Shown here piece by piece: positions 1-6,769 of a stretch of DNA of 11,405 nt. A program made the translations under genes and the position numbers. The notes beneath the pieces are model-generated. The model was not told the DNA's origin. It did no database searches and saw only the letters and a program-made list of their open reading frames with translations. Position 1 is the first letter of the stretch, and the number at the start of each line of letters is the position of its first letter. The DNA is from Candidatus Anoxychlamydiales bacterium (GTDB lineage: Bacteria > Chlamydiota > Chlamydiia > Chlamydiales > SM23-39): positions 1 through 11,405 of the forward strand of contig JAAKFX010000047.1 of the NCBI GenBank assembly GCA_011064865.1. The letters are read 5' to 3'.

Positions 1-867
1 GAAAAATTTCCAGGAGCAGTAGATACATACTCATTAGAATCTATGATGCAAGATAAAAAGGCTCTGCAAGATTGTACATCACACTTTTTAGGACAAAACT
101 TTTCAAAAGCATCTAATATTAACTTTTCAGATGAAAATGGAAAATTAGAGTATGCTTGGACGACATCTTGGGGATTAACAACTAGAGTTATTGGCTCTTT
201 AGTTATGGTTCACTCAGATGATAATGGACTTATTCTGCCACCGAAAATTGCGCCTTCTCATATTGTAATTATTCCAGTTATTCACTCAGATGATGTCAAA
301 GACAAGGTACTAAGTGTTTGTGAGAAGTTAAAAAAGGATTTAGAAGATATAGTTTATCACAATAATACGTTGTCAGTTGAAATCGATCTTAGAGATATTA
401 GAGGTGGTGAGAAAAAATGGTCATGGATCAAAAAAGGTGTACCTTTAATTTTAGAAATTGGACCTAAAGATATTGAAAAAGATAGTGTCTTTCTTATTCA
501 AAGAAACACTTTTGAAAAAAAATCTTTAAAAATTGAAGATTTTATTAAAAATATTAAAAAACTTTTAGATGATATTCAAAATGAGATGTTTGAAAAAGCG
601 AAAAAATTTCAAAATGAGAACACTAAAGAGATTACATCAAAGGACGAGTTTTATAAATTTTTTGCATCTAAAAATAGTGGTAAACAAGAGATTCATGCGG
701 GATTTGCAAAAACTTATTTTTGTTTAGATGAAAAACATGAGAAAAAAATTAAAGAGGACTTATCTGTAACTGCAAGATGCATTTTATTAGATGATTTTAA
801 GGAAGGTAAATGCATATTTTGTTCGAAAAGTACTAAAACAAAAGCAATTTTTGCTAAAGCGTATTAA
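1..867 (+). CDS. proS: Prolyl-tRNA synthetase, archaeal/eukaryote type, C-terminal part (5' end outside window)
   Basis: Cytoplasmic enzyme that charges tRNA-Pro with proline. The frame is open from base 1, so the gene began upstream and the ATG at 43 is internal. The 288 visible codons start in the class II catalytic core: YSLESMMQDKKALQ and TSHFLGQNF, then the motif 3 region TSWGLTTRVIG followed by HSDDNGLILPPKIAP, which is diagnostic for ProRS. An anticodon-binding domain follows, from about visible residue 80 (IVIIPVIHSDD). The last ~100 residues form the extra C-terminal domain of archaeal-type ProRS. It has four cysteines, one in TYFCLDE, one in TARC and a C-x2-C in GKCIFCSK, consistent with zinc binding, and it ends FAKAY as this subtype commonly does. 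It lacks what would mark the longer bacterial type with an inserted editing domain, though the part where that domain would lie is not visible. The next gene starts 17 bp downstream, probably in the same transcript. Confidence 0.95.
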   Translation, partial: EKFPGAVDTYSLESMMQDKKALQDCTSHFLGQNFSKASNINFSDENGKLEYAWTTSWGLTTRVIGSLVMVHSDDNGLILPPKIAPSHIVIIPVIHSDDVKDKVLSVCEKLKKDLEDIVYHNNTLSVEIDLRDIRGGEKKWSWIKKGVPLILEIGPKDIEKDSVFLIQRNTFEKKSLKIEDFIKNIKKLLDDIQNEMFEKAKKFQNENTKEITSKDEFYKFFASKNSGKQEIHAGFAKTYFCLDEKHEKKIKEDLSVTARCILLDDFKEGKCIFCSKSTKTKAIFAKAY

Positions 868-884
868 AAGGAGTTTGATTTGTT

Positions 885-3134
885 ATGCTAACATTTTTTA
901 GAAAGTATCAAAAAATATTTTTTATCTTTATTGCTTTTGTTATCATTGTGAGTTTTTCATTCTTTGGAACTCAAGGTGTACTTGATAAAGTAAACAAAGT
1001 TAAAGATAGAGATATTGCCACAGCTATAGATGGCTCTAAAATAAAAGAGTCCAAAGTTCAAAGACTTTCATTTTTTTTAGCGACAGATTTTGCTGATATG
1101 AGCATTAGACATAATCATTTAAGACCCAATTTATTTAATGATGGTGTTTTGAGAAATGATTTTTTTAAAACAGATCTCGCAAAAGTATTTTTCGAAAAAT
1201 ATTTCGATGTTTTAAAACCCTCTTTTGAAAAAAAATTAGAAAAGATTCAAAAATATACTCCATTTGTACACTTTTATGATTCATCGATATCAGCTTCTAA
1301 AATCTATGAGATGTATAGCCCAAATGTTTTAAATATTTTAAAAGAGTTAAAATCTCAAAAAGAGGTTAATTTGAAGTTTTTAAATCTTTTAGTAGATTTA
1401 TATAATGAGCAAATGAAACTTCCCTCTGAAACTATTAGAAGGTTTTTGGTCTTTCAAGAAAGACAAAAAAAGATAGAGCAAGATCCAAGATTATACCAAG
1501 ATTCAATTGCAATTTTTGGATATGAAAATGCTCAAGACTGGTTTGGAAAAGACTTTTTAGATTTAATTTCACAATTTATCATCAATACATCTATCGTAGC
1601 TAAAACAAAGGGATATGATGTATCTATTCAAGAAGCTAGTGCTAATCTAGTAGCTAATTTAAATGCATCTTTAGATGAAAAAGCAAAAGAATCTATAAAT
1701 AGTTATTACAAAAATGTTTTAGGTTATTTAGGTCTCGATGAGAAAAAAGCAGCTCTTGTTTGGCGAGATGTTATGTTATTTAGAAGATACTTTCAAGATG
1801 TTGCAAACAATACTTTAATTGATAATTTAGCTTTAGATGAGTTTGATAAGTATAGCAAAACAAATGCGAATATAAAATTATATAGCCTGCCAAATAGTTT
1901 GAAAATCAAAAATTTTGAAGATCTGATGCTTTTTGAAATGTATTTAACAGCTACCACAGATAGAGATAATTCATCAGATCTGGATCTAGATCTGGATCGA
2001 GATCGAGATCTAGGTTTAAATCAAAAGCTAAAAAATATTTCTGATATTGAAAAAATGTATCCAGAGCTTATAGAAAAAAAATATAGTGTTTCTGTTAAAC
2101 ATATAGATATTGAAAAAGCAGCTTTGAGGGTAAAAGTTAAAGATATGTATTTTTGGCAATTAGAAGATAAAAGCTGGAATCAACTAAGAAATAAATTTAC
2201 TTTTTTATCTTATGCAAAAACAAAAGATGATAAATTAACTGCTATTGATAAATTGAATATGATGCAAAAATTTGAGATAGATGCTTTTGCAAGAATTTTG
2301 ATGGTTAAAGATGAGCCAAATATTATAGATGAAGCTTTGAAAAATGAATCAGATAAAAAATATGATTTTTATATCAGCTCAAAAAATCCAACTCTTCCAA
2401 TCTCTGTAAAAGATCAAAATAAATTAGTAGCTCTATTAGATAAACAAGATATTTTAGAGAAATACTCAGATGATGAGACCAATTTCTATTCTATAAGAGT
2501 AAATAATAGAGATTCTAATAAAAAAATTGTCTCTTTTGAAAAAGCAAAAGAAAATAAGGTTATTGATAAAATTTTAGAAAATTTTCTGCAAAAAAATTAT
2601 TTAGCTTTAAGAGAAAATATCGAAACTTTTCAAAATGAAGATGGCTCTTTTAAAACATTTCAATCTGTGAAAACTAAAGTGGGTGAAATCGTTTTTTCAG
2701 ATACTATACATACATTAAGATCCTTAAATTTAACAAAAGATAGATCTTTAGATAAACTCTCTCAATATAGAGCGTATCCATATACTGCAAATGTAGCAAA
2801 AAATTTAAAGATAAATGAAAATTATAAACAGTTAGCCCCAAAGCAGTTTCAGCTGATTTGCAAAGATGAAAAGATTTCAAGATCTAAAAAACCAAATTGG
2901 ATAGAAAAAGATATATTTTCAATGGGTGAGAAAAAATATTCCAATCTACATATAGCTGATTCAAATATTGAATTTTTCTATTTAGATAATTTTAGTACCT
3001 CTAAAGATAAAGATAGTAAAACTGAAATAGCTAAAAATGCAATTTACTCCGAAACATCATCTCTACTTGCGAAAAAATTGATAAAAAGATTTGAAGAAAA
3101 AAAATGTATCCAAATTTTATCAAAAGATGTTTGA
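885..3134 (+). CDS. SurA/PpiD-like membrane-anchored periplasmic protein (SurA N-terminal type)
   Basis: Probable inner-membrane protein with a large periplasmic part, likely a chaperone-type folding factor for exported proteins. Start: ATG at 885 preceded by AAAGGAG at 867-873. The N-terminus has short basic RKYQK, then one hydrophobic span (about residues 10-27) ending in FFGT, as in PpiD. Lys/Asp-rich, mostly helical sequence follows; around residues 235-300 it has the look of a SurA N-terminal domain (KGYDVSIQEASANLVANL). I do not see a clear parvulin rotamase motif, so isomerase activity is not supported; PpiD-like proteins can act as chaperones without it. At 749 aa it is longer than typical PpiD (about 620). 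Residues 365-376 are a run of alternating Asp coded by a hexamer repeat (see 1976-2011). It is sandwiched between proS and a CBM9-like gene, overlapping the latter by 8 bp. The family is inferred from the N-terminus and architecture; the C-terminal half I do not recognise. Confidence 0.7.
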   Translation: MLTFFRKYQKIFFIFIAFVIIVSFSFFGTQGVLDKVNKVKDRDIATAIDGSKIKESKVQRLSFFLATDFADMSIRHNHLRPNLFNDGVLRNDFFKTDLAKVFFEKYFDVLKPSFEKKLEKIQKYTPFVHFYDSSISASKIYEMYSPNVLNILKELKSQKEVNLKFLNLLVDLYNEQMKLPSETIRRFLVFQERQKKIEQDPRLYQDSIAIFGYENAQDWFGKDFLDLISQFIINTSIVAKTKGYDVSIQEASANLVANLNASLDEKAKESINSYYKNVLGYLGLDEKKAALVWRDVMLFRRYFQDVANNTLIDNLALDEFDKYSKTNANIKLYSLPNSLKIKNFEDLMLFEMYLTATTDRDNSSDLDLDLDRDRDLGLNQKLKNISDIEKMYPELIEKKYSVSVKHIDIEKAALRVKVKDMYFWQLEDKSWNQLRNKFTFLSYAKTKDDKLTAIDKLNMMQKFEIDAFARILMVKDEPNIIDEALKNESDKKYDFYISSKNPTLPISVKDQNKLVALLDKQDILEKYSDDETNFYSIRVNNRDSNKKIVSFEKAKENKVIDKILENFLQKNYLALRENIETFQNEDGSFKTFQSVKTKVGEIVFSDTIHTLRSLNLTKDRSLDKLSQYRAYPYTANVAKNLKINENYKQLAPKQFQLICKDEKISRSKKPNWIEKDIFSMGEKKYSNLHIADSNIEFFYLDNFSTSKDKDSKTEIAKNAIYSETSSLLAKKLIKRFEEKKCIQILSKDV
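1976..2011 (+). repeat. Six-fold hexamer tract (consensus RGATCN) inside the PpiD-like gene
   Basis: Six consecutive 6-bp units: agatct, ggatct, agatct, ggatcg, agatcg, agatct. Each contains GATC, so six GATC sites lie exactly 6 bp apart. In frame it encodes alternating Asp with Leu/Leu/Leu/Arg/Arg/Leu, a short charged insert in the middle of the protein. Because the unit is two codons, copy-number change would keep the frame and only lengthen or shorten the insert. Confidence 0.85.
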
Positions 3135-3756
3135 GAATTTTCCAAATTTAAAAGTAGTTAATTTTTTCGATATTACAATAGATTGTTTGAAATACAAGTC
3201 TAAAGCGAAACTTTTATCTAAAAATTATAGACTCAAATCTTTTTCTAAGCTTTTAAATGAAGAAGAGTTTGCTAAAGTCTATATGGCGTACAGCGAAAAA
3301 GGGCTACATTTTATTTTTGATGTTAAAACTAGTTTTAAAAAATCTTTTTATCCCGAAATTAGAAGAGGGGATTCAATCGAGATTTTTATAGATACCAGAG
3401 CTTTGAAAACTCAAGGCTATTTAACTAAATTTTGTCATCATTTTGTGTTTTTTTGTGAAAACATACAGGGATTTAAAGCTAAAGAGATTACTCGTTTTAA
3501 AGCCGATGATATGCATAAATTGTGTTCAAGCTCGGATCTTTTAGTTGACTCTATTATAAAGCCAAAAAACTATATGTTAGATATTTTTATTCCTGAGTTT
3601 TGTCTGATGGGCTATAATCCCTCTCAGATTCATTATTTGGCCTTTTCTTATCGAATTAATCGATCCCAAATGAGCGCTCAAAATTTTTGCTCCAGCTCAG
3701 ATGAACATAAAATAGAAAAAAGTCCTCATCTTTGGACGAAAATGAACTTAAAATAA
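3127..3756 (+). CDS. CBM9-like (carbohydrate-binding family 9-type beta-sandwich) protein of unknown role
   Basis: A 209-aa protein read from ATG 3127, whose ATGTTTGA overlaps the stop of the preceding gene by 8 bp, so translational coupling is likely. A TTG at 3091 would add 12 residues but lies in an A-rich stretch without a ribosome site. The sequence follows the CBM9/DUF1083 pattern: a strand YMAYSEKGLHFIFDVKT, the signature GDSIEIFIDTR (residues 81-91), a later YMLDIFIP (149-156), LAFSYRINR (171-179), and a closing SPHLWTKMNL near the C-terminus. Such domains bind sugars in some glycanases, but single-domain relatives of unknown function are common. No signal peptide or membrane span is visible, so it is probably cytoplasmic or exported by an unknown route. 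Several cysteines are present, including three at residues 103-111. I do not know a gene name for it. The downstream neighbour is convergent, only 19 bp away, with no clear terminator between. Confidence 0.6.
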   Translation: MFENFPNLKVVNFFDITIDCLKYKSKAKLLSKNYRLKSFSKLLNEEEFAKVYMAYSEKGLHFIFDVKTSFKKSFYPEIRRGDSIEIFIDTRALKTQGYLTKFCHHFVFFCENIQGFKAKEITRFKADDMHKLCSSSDLLVDSIIKPKNYMLDIFIPEFCLMGYNPSQIHYLAFSYRINRSQMSAQNFCSSSDEHKIEKSPHLWTKMNLK

Positions 3757-3775
3757 TAACATTTTTATTAAATTT

Positions 3776-4945
3776 TTAATTTTCTAAAAATATATCTGTT
3801 GCATGGTTGTAATTTATAATTTCGAAAGATCCTACTCTTTGTTCTAACTCACCGGTATAAATAAGAAAACCTCTATGATCAAAGCGACCCTTTGATAGTT
3901 TTTCAAAAAAATATAAATTTTTTAAAAATTCTTTATTAAAAGTTTGAGAGGCTTTAATTTCTATTGGAATAAGAGTGCTTCCTCTTTGAAAAATCACATC
4001 TATTTCATGGCCATGTACATCTCTAAAAAAATATAGTTGATGGTCTTTTCCTTGATTAAATCTATGTTTTATTAACTCTAATATGACTAAATTTTCAATT
4101 AAATTTCCTCTTAGAGGATCTCGCTCTATTTGTGTTGTGTTTTCTATTCCTAATAAATAAGTTGCAAATCCAACATCTGTAAAATATATTTTAGGTGATT
4201 TAATCATTCTTTTTCCGATATTTTCATAATATGGCTGCAGTCGAATTATTACAAAAGATGCTTCTAAAATAGAGAGCCAATGTTTTATGGTTTTGGAAGT
4301 TACACCTACATCGTTTGCAACACTTACTATGTTTAATAATTGACCAATTCTACCGGCACAAAGACGAATAAATTTTTGAAATTGGATAAGTTCTTTTACA
4401 TTAATTAATTGGCGTAGATCTCTTTCAATATATGTTTGAAAGTAATTTCGATAAGCTTTTGTTGGGTCTAATCTATCTTTAAAAATCCTAGGATATCCAC
4501 CTGTTAGTAATATTTCATCTAAAGGCATGTTTATTCCAGCTGATTTTAATTCAGATAAGCTCATAGGCAACAAACAAAGAAGAGCAGTTCTTCCAGCTAG
4601 TGATTGAGATATTGCTTGATGTAGCTGAAGTTGATGAGAACCAGTAAGGATGAATAATCCCTTTCTTTCATTTTCATCTACAATTACTTGTATGTATGAG
4701 AGAAGCTCAGGTACCCTTTGAATTTCATCCAATATAGCTCCATCGGGATATTTTTTTAAAAAACCTCTTGGATCTTCTTTAATAATTGCTTGAATATCGT
4801 AAGCTTCCAAATTAACATATGCTTTATTAGGAAAACTGTTTCGAACAAGAGTAGTTTTGCCGCTTTGTCTAGGCCCTATAACAGTTACAACTGGGTAATG
4901 ATTGGCTAAATCTTCTAATTCTTTAGACATAAAACGATGATACAT
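3776..4945 (-). CDS. AAA_14/DUF4143 family ATPase with PD-(D/E)XK-like C-terminal domain
   Basis: A 389-aa protein of the widespread, horizontally mobile ATPase family (PF13173 plus PF13635); its cellular role is not established. N-terminal P-loop domain: Walker A GPRQSGKT (residues 24-31), Walker B AILDEIQRVP (70-79) and a sensor-like ILTGSHQL (99-106). SLAGR (115-119) and GGYPR (149-153) follow, both typical of the family, and YIERDLRQL (172-180) leads into the DUF4143 part. A winged-helix-like stretch (about 203-235) follows, then a nuclease-fold signature with E284, E314-x-D316 and E329-x-K331. All key residues are intact and the length is normal, so the gene looks functional. The start is ATG complementary to 4943-4945; no good Shine-Dalgarno is seen. 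It has its own promoter and palindrome (separate entries) and stands alone, convergent with the CBM9-like gene. It does not share an operon with either flank, consistent with independent acquisition. Confidence 0.92.
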   Translation of the reverse strand: MYHRFMSKELEDLANHYPVVTVIGPRQSGKTTLVRNSFPNKAYVNLEAYDIQAIIKEDPRGFLKKYPDGAILDEIQRVPELLSYIQVIVDENERKGLFILTGSHQLQLHQAISQSLAGRTALLCLLPMSLSELKSAGINMPLDEILLTGGYPRIFKDRLDPTKAYRNYFQTYIERDLRQLINVKELIQFQKFIRLCAGRIGQLLNIVSVANDVGVTSKTIKHWLSILEASFVIIRLQPYYENIGKRMIKSPKIYFTDVGFATYLLGIENTTQIERDPLRGNLIENLVILELIKHRFNQGKDHQLYFFRDVHGHEIDVIFQRGSTLIPIEIKASQTFNKEFLKNLYFFEKLSKGRFDHRGFLIYTGELEQRVGSFEIINYNHATDIFLEN

Positions 4946-4967
4946 TTTTTTTATTCCCGGTTATTTT

Positions 4968-4980
4968 GGAGTTGAACTCC
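4968..4980 (-). promoter_or_regulatory. Perfect palindrome at the ATPase transcription start, candidate operator
   Basis: GGAGTT-g-AACTCC, two 6-bp arms around one base, with the flanking A/T bases partly continuing the symmetry. On the minus strand it starts directly after the putative -10 box and ends 22 bp before the ATG. It therefore covers the expected transcription start, a position where a bound repressor would block initiation. It could instead act as a short RNA hairpin in the 5' leader. Autoregulation is inference. Confidence 0.55.
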
Positions 4981-5009
4981 ATATTATCCCATTTAATATG
5001 ATTTGTCAA
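4981..5009 (-). promoter_or_regulatory. Sigma-70 type promoter of the DUF4143 ATPase gene
   Basis: On the minus strand a perfect TTGACA (-35, complement of 5004-5009) is followed by a 17-bp spacer and TAATAT (-10, complement of 4981-4986, 4 of 6 to consensus). An overlapping GATAAT would give a 15-bp spacer. The distance from the -10 box to the ATG of the ATPase is about 35 bp. This is the best promoter match in the window. Confidence 0.6.
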
Positions 5010-5097
5010 GAATTGAAAATATTTAAATAAATATCTATATATTAATGATTTATATAAAAATTTTATCGAATATATCAATATATAATTTGTACTAAAT

Positions 5098-5112
5098 AGG
5101 ACTTCAAGTCCT
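5098..5112. promoter_or_regulatory. Second perfect palindrome, same design as the ATPase operator
   Basis: AGGACTT-c-AAGTCCT, 7-bp arms around one base. It matches the palindrome at 4968-4980 in plan (GGAsTT-n-AAsTCC), with the fourth base of the left arm and its partner on the right both exchanged, so symmetry is kept. A TATAAT occurs at 5081-5086 on the plus strand, but without a fitting -35 box. No gene starts next to it. Confidence 0.45.
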
Positions 5113-5195
5113 GATTTTACACATTTTTCTTAAACAAGTGTTTTAGGAGACTTTCTCTCTCTAGTACAGCGTCCTGCCGGGCGCACATAGTTTTA

Positions 5196-5221
5196 TATAG
5201 GCGCTTAATAAAGCGCCTATA
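5196..5221 (-). terminator. Hairpin downstream of the Asp-box gene, probable terminator
   Basis: An 11-bp perfect stem (TATAGGCGCTT with AAGCGCCTATA) closing a 4-base loop, located 16 bp after the stop codon of the minus-strand Asp-box gene. The stem is GC-rich at its centre. The T-run expected after the stem in the minus direction is poor, so it may be a weak terminator or a stabilising 3' structure. Confidence 0.6.
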
Positions 5222-5236
5222 AATTCTTATTCAAAT

Positions 5237-6586
5237 TTAATTAGAAACTGTCTTTGGAATAGAAAAAGTTACTCCATAATCATTTGAATGAACTTCTTGA
5301 ATTACATCTTTTGTTCCATCGAATCTTGCCCAGCTAACATAGACTTCTTTGCCGGATTGATTAGTCATTACCCTTGGATTTTTTGCGTCCTGACCTACTT
5401 GAGATAAATCCATGCCATATGTTGTCCAAGTAGCTCCATAATCAGTTGATTTACCTATTTGAACAATATCATTGTATCCATTTGATCTAGCCCATACTAC
5501 ATATGTATTTTTTCCACTATTATCCGTTGTAATATCTGTATCTTTACAATTCTCTCCATATTTATTTAATACATAAGGAGCTGTAAAAATTGTGCCATAG
5601 TCAGTTGAAACCACAACATGAACATCTGTAAACATTCCATCAAACATATACCAAGACACATAAATGTATTTAGCGTCATTGCTAGTGACAATTCTAGGAT
5701 TGTTCACTGAAAACATATCTGGTGATAGATCTATAACATCAGAAAATGTAGATCCATTATCTGTTGATTTCCTAAACTGAGCTCTATACTTTTCATTATC
5801 TTGTCTAGCCCAAATAGCACAAATAGTGGTTCCATTAGTAATAATTCTTGGATTTCTTGCATTTTCGCCTGTCTCAGATAAATCTACAGTTGAGTTCCAA
5901 TTTGCACCATAATCTTGCGAGTGTTTATACTGAATAATATCATTTGTTCCATTTGATCTTGCCCAAATCGCACAAATACAATTTTGATTAATATTTGTTG
6001 CAATTTGAGGCATTTTAGCACTTTGTAAAGTAGCTGACAAATCAACCGGATTTGAAAAGGTTTGGCCATAATCTAAAGATCTTGAAAACTGAATAATATC
6101 ATTTGCTGAGTTCGATCTTGCCCAAATAGCATATACATGATTTCCAATTAGGTTGGTGATCATATGTGGATTTGAAGCGTTTTGCCCAGTAGCTGATAAA
6201 TCTTGAGGACTAGTCCAGGTTTGAGCATAATTAAGAGAGCTAGAAAATTGAATAATATCATTTGCTCCATTCGATCTTACCCAGATTGCAAAAACATTTA
6301 CTTCTGTTGAATCATTTGTAAAATATGGGGTTTTAGCATTTTGACCAGCTGCTGACAAATCTATTGGTGTATTCCAATTAGCTCCATAATCTGAGCTGCT
6401 AGCTACTTGAATTATATCATTAGTGCCATCATTTTTTGTCCAAAGATCATAAGTATACTGACCTAGACCATTTGTAATAATATATGGAAATTCAGCATTT
6501 TCAATAGCTGCAAAAAAATTAGTTTGAAAAATGAAACTAGTTAACGAAAAAAATAAAACTAATGAATATTTGATCTTAAATTTCAT
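5237..6586 (-). CDS. Secreted eight-repeat Asp-box (BNR, sialidase-like) beta-propeller protein
   Basis: A 449-aa exported protein. Residues 1-26 are a signal peptide: basic MKFKIK, a hydrophobic core, and cleavage near FFA-A. AGG of aaaaggtaggtt lies about 10 bp before the ATG. The mature part consists of eight repeats, each ending in an Asp-box (S-x-D-x-G-x-x-W/F) at residues 64, 117, 170, 223, 274, 327, 380 and 434, so the period is 51-54 and mostly 53. Each repeat also carries DLS..GQNA.NP, a buried strand such as YAIWARSNG, and NDIIQ. Box 2 is degenerate (SLNYAQTW). Eight such units could close a propeller or form paired blades. I do not see the FRIP arginine motif or a convincing catalytic triad of true sialidases, so a binding or adhesive role is more likely than glycosidase activity. 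It ends right after the last box, with no membrane anchor or barrel. It is divergent from the autotransporter gene, sharing 183 bp of upstream DNA. Confidence 0.8.
   Translation of the reverse strand: MKFKIKYSLVLFFSLTSFIFQTNFFAAIENAEFPYIITNGLGQYTYDLWTKNDGTNDIIQVASSSDYGANWNTPIDLSAAGQNAKTPYFTNDSTEVNVFAIWVRSNGANDIIQFSSSLNYAQTWTSPQDLSATGQNASNPHMITNLIGNHVYAIWARSNSANDIIQFSRSLDYGQTFSNPVDLSATLQSAKMPQIATNINQNCICAIWARSNGTNDIIQYKHSQDYGANWNSTVDLSETGENARNPRIITNGTTICAIWARQDNEKYRAQFRKSTDNGSTFSDVIDLSPDMFSVNNPRIVTSNDAKYIYVSWYMFDGMFTDVHVVVSTDYGTIFTAPYVLNKYGENCKDTDITTDNSGKNTYVVWARSNGYNDIVQIGKSTDYGATWTTYGMDLSQVGQDAKNPRVMTNQSGKEVYVSWARFDGTKDVIQEVHSNDYGVTFSIPKTVSN
5240..6490 (-). repeat. Eight tandem ~159-bp coding repeats
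   Basis: The protein repeat is also visible in the DNA. For example tgaataatatcattt begins at 5931, 6090 and 6249 (plus-strand view), exactly 159 bp apart, and is followed each time by a variant of gatcttgcccaaat. Copies in the centre are closest to each other, while the outer ones have diverged. This is consistent with past unequal exchange within the gene. Confidence 0.8.
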
Positions 6587-6672
6587 AACCTACCTTTTGT
6601 TAAAAAAATTTAAGAAATGTTAAATAAATAATTAATAATAAACAATTTTTTTTAATATTTTGTTCTTATTAT

Positions 6673-6701
6673 TTGACGTTTTTTTTATTTGTTCTTATAT
6701 A
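6673..6701 (+). promoter_or_regulatory. Candidate promoter of the autotransporter, -10 box inside a TA repeat
   Basis: TTGACG (6673-6678, 5 of 6 to consensus), a 17-bp T-rich spacer, then TATATA (6696-6701) which is the first part of a (TA)8 run. It sits about 70 bp before the ATG at 6770. No comparable promoter is clear for the opposite gene; A/T-rich sequence gives several weak possibilities. Confidence 0.4.
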
Positions 6702-6711
6702 TATATATATA
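6696..6711 (+). repeat. (TA)8 dinucleotide run
   Basis: Sixteen bases of uninterrupted TA, followed by aggggga. The run supplies the putative -10 box of the autotransporter promoter, so slippage would change the spacing between promoter elements and transcription start. Confidence 0.8.
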
Positions 6712-6769
6712 GGGGGAATTTTTCATAAATATTGATTTTTGGAATCAAATATATTTCAAATAAAAAATT

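Larger units (their letters stand above)
4946..5236. other. AT-rich intergenic region between the ATPase and Asp-box genes
   Basis: This region holds the ATPase promoter and operator-like palindrome, a second palindrome at 5098-5112, and the hairpin at 5196-5221. The stretch from about 5010 to 5097 is nearly pure A/T. From about 5170 to 5186 there is a short GC-rich island (tcctgccgggcgcac) that stands out from its surroundings and has no explanation I can see. No open frame of note. Confidence 0.6.

Noticed and set aside
3091..3126. TTG at 3091 as start of the CBM9-like protein
   Set aside because: The added residues are Lys-rich and come from an A-rich stretch still coding the preceding protein; ATG 3127 with an 8-bp overlap is more usual.
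5240..6490. Evenly spaced repeats as a CRISPR-like array
   Set aside because: Units are 159 bp, diverged and fully explained by the protein repeat; there are no short identical repeats with unique spacers.
5237..6586. Catalytic exo-sialidase annotation
   Set aside because: Asp-boxes alone do not show catalysis, and the FRIP motif and catalytic residues are not apparent.
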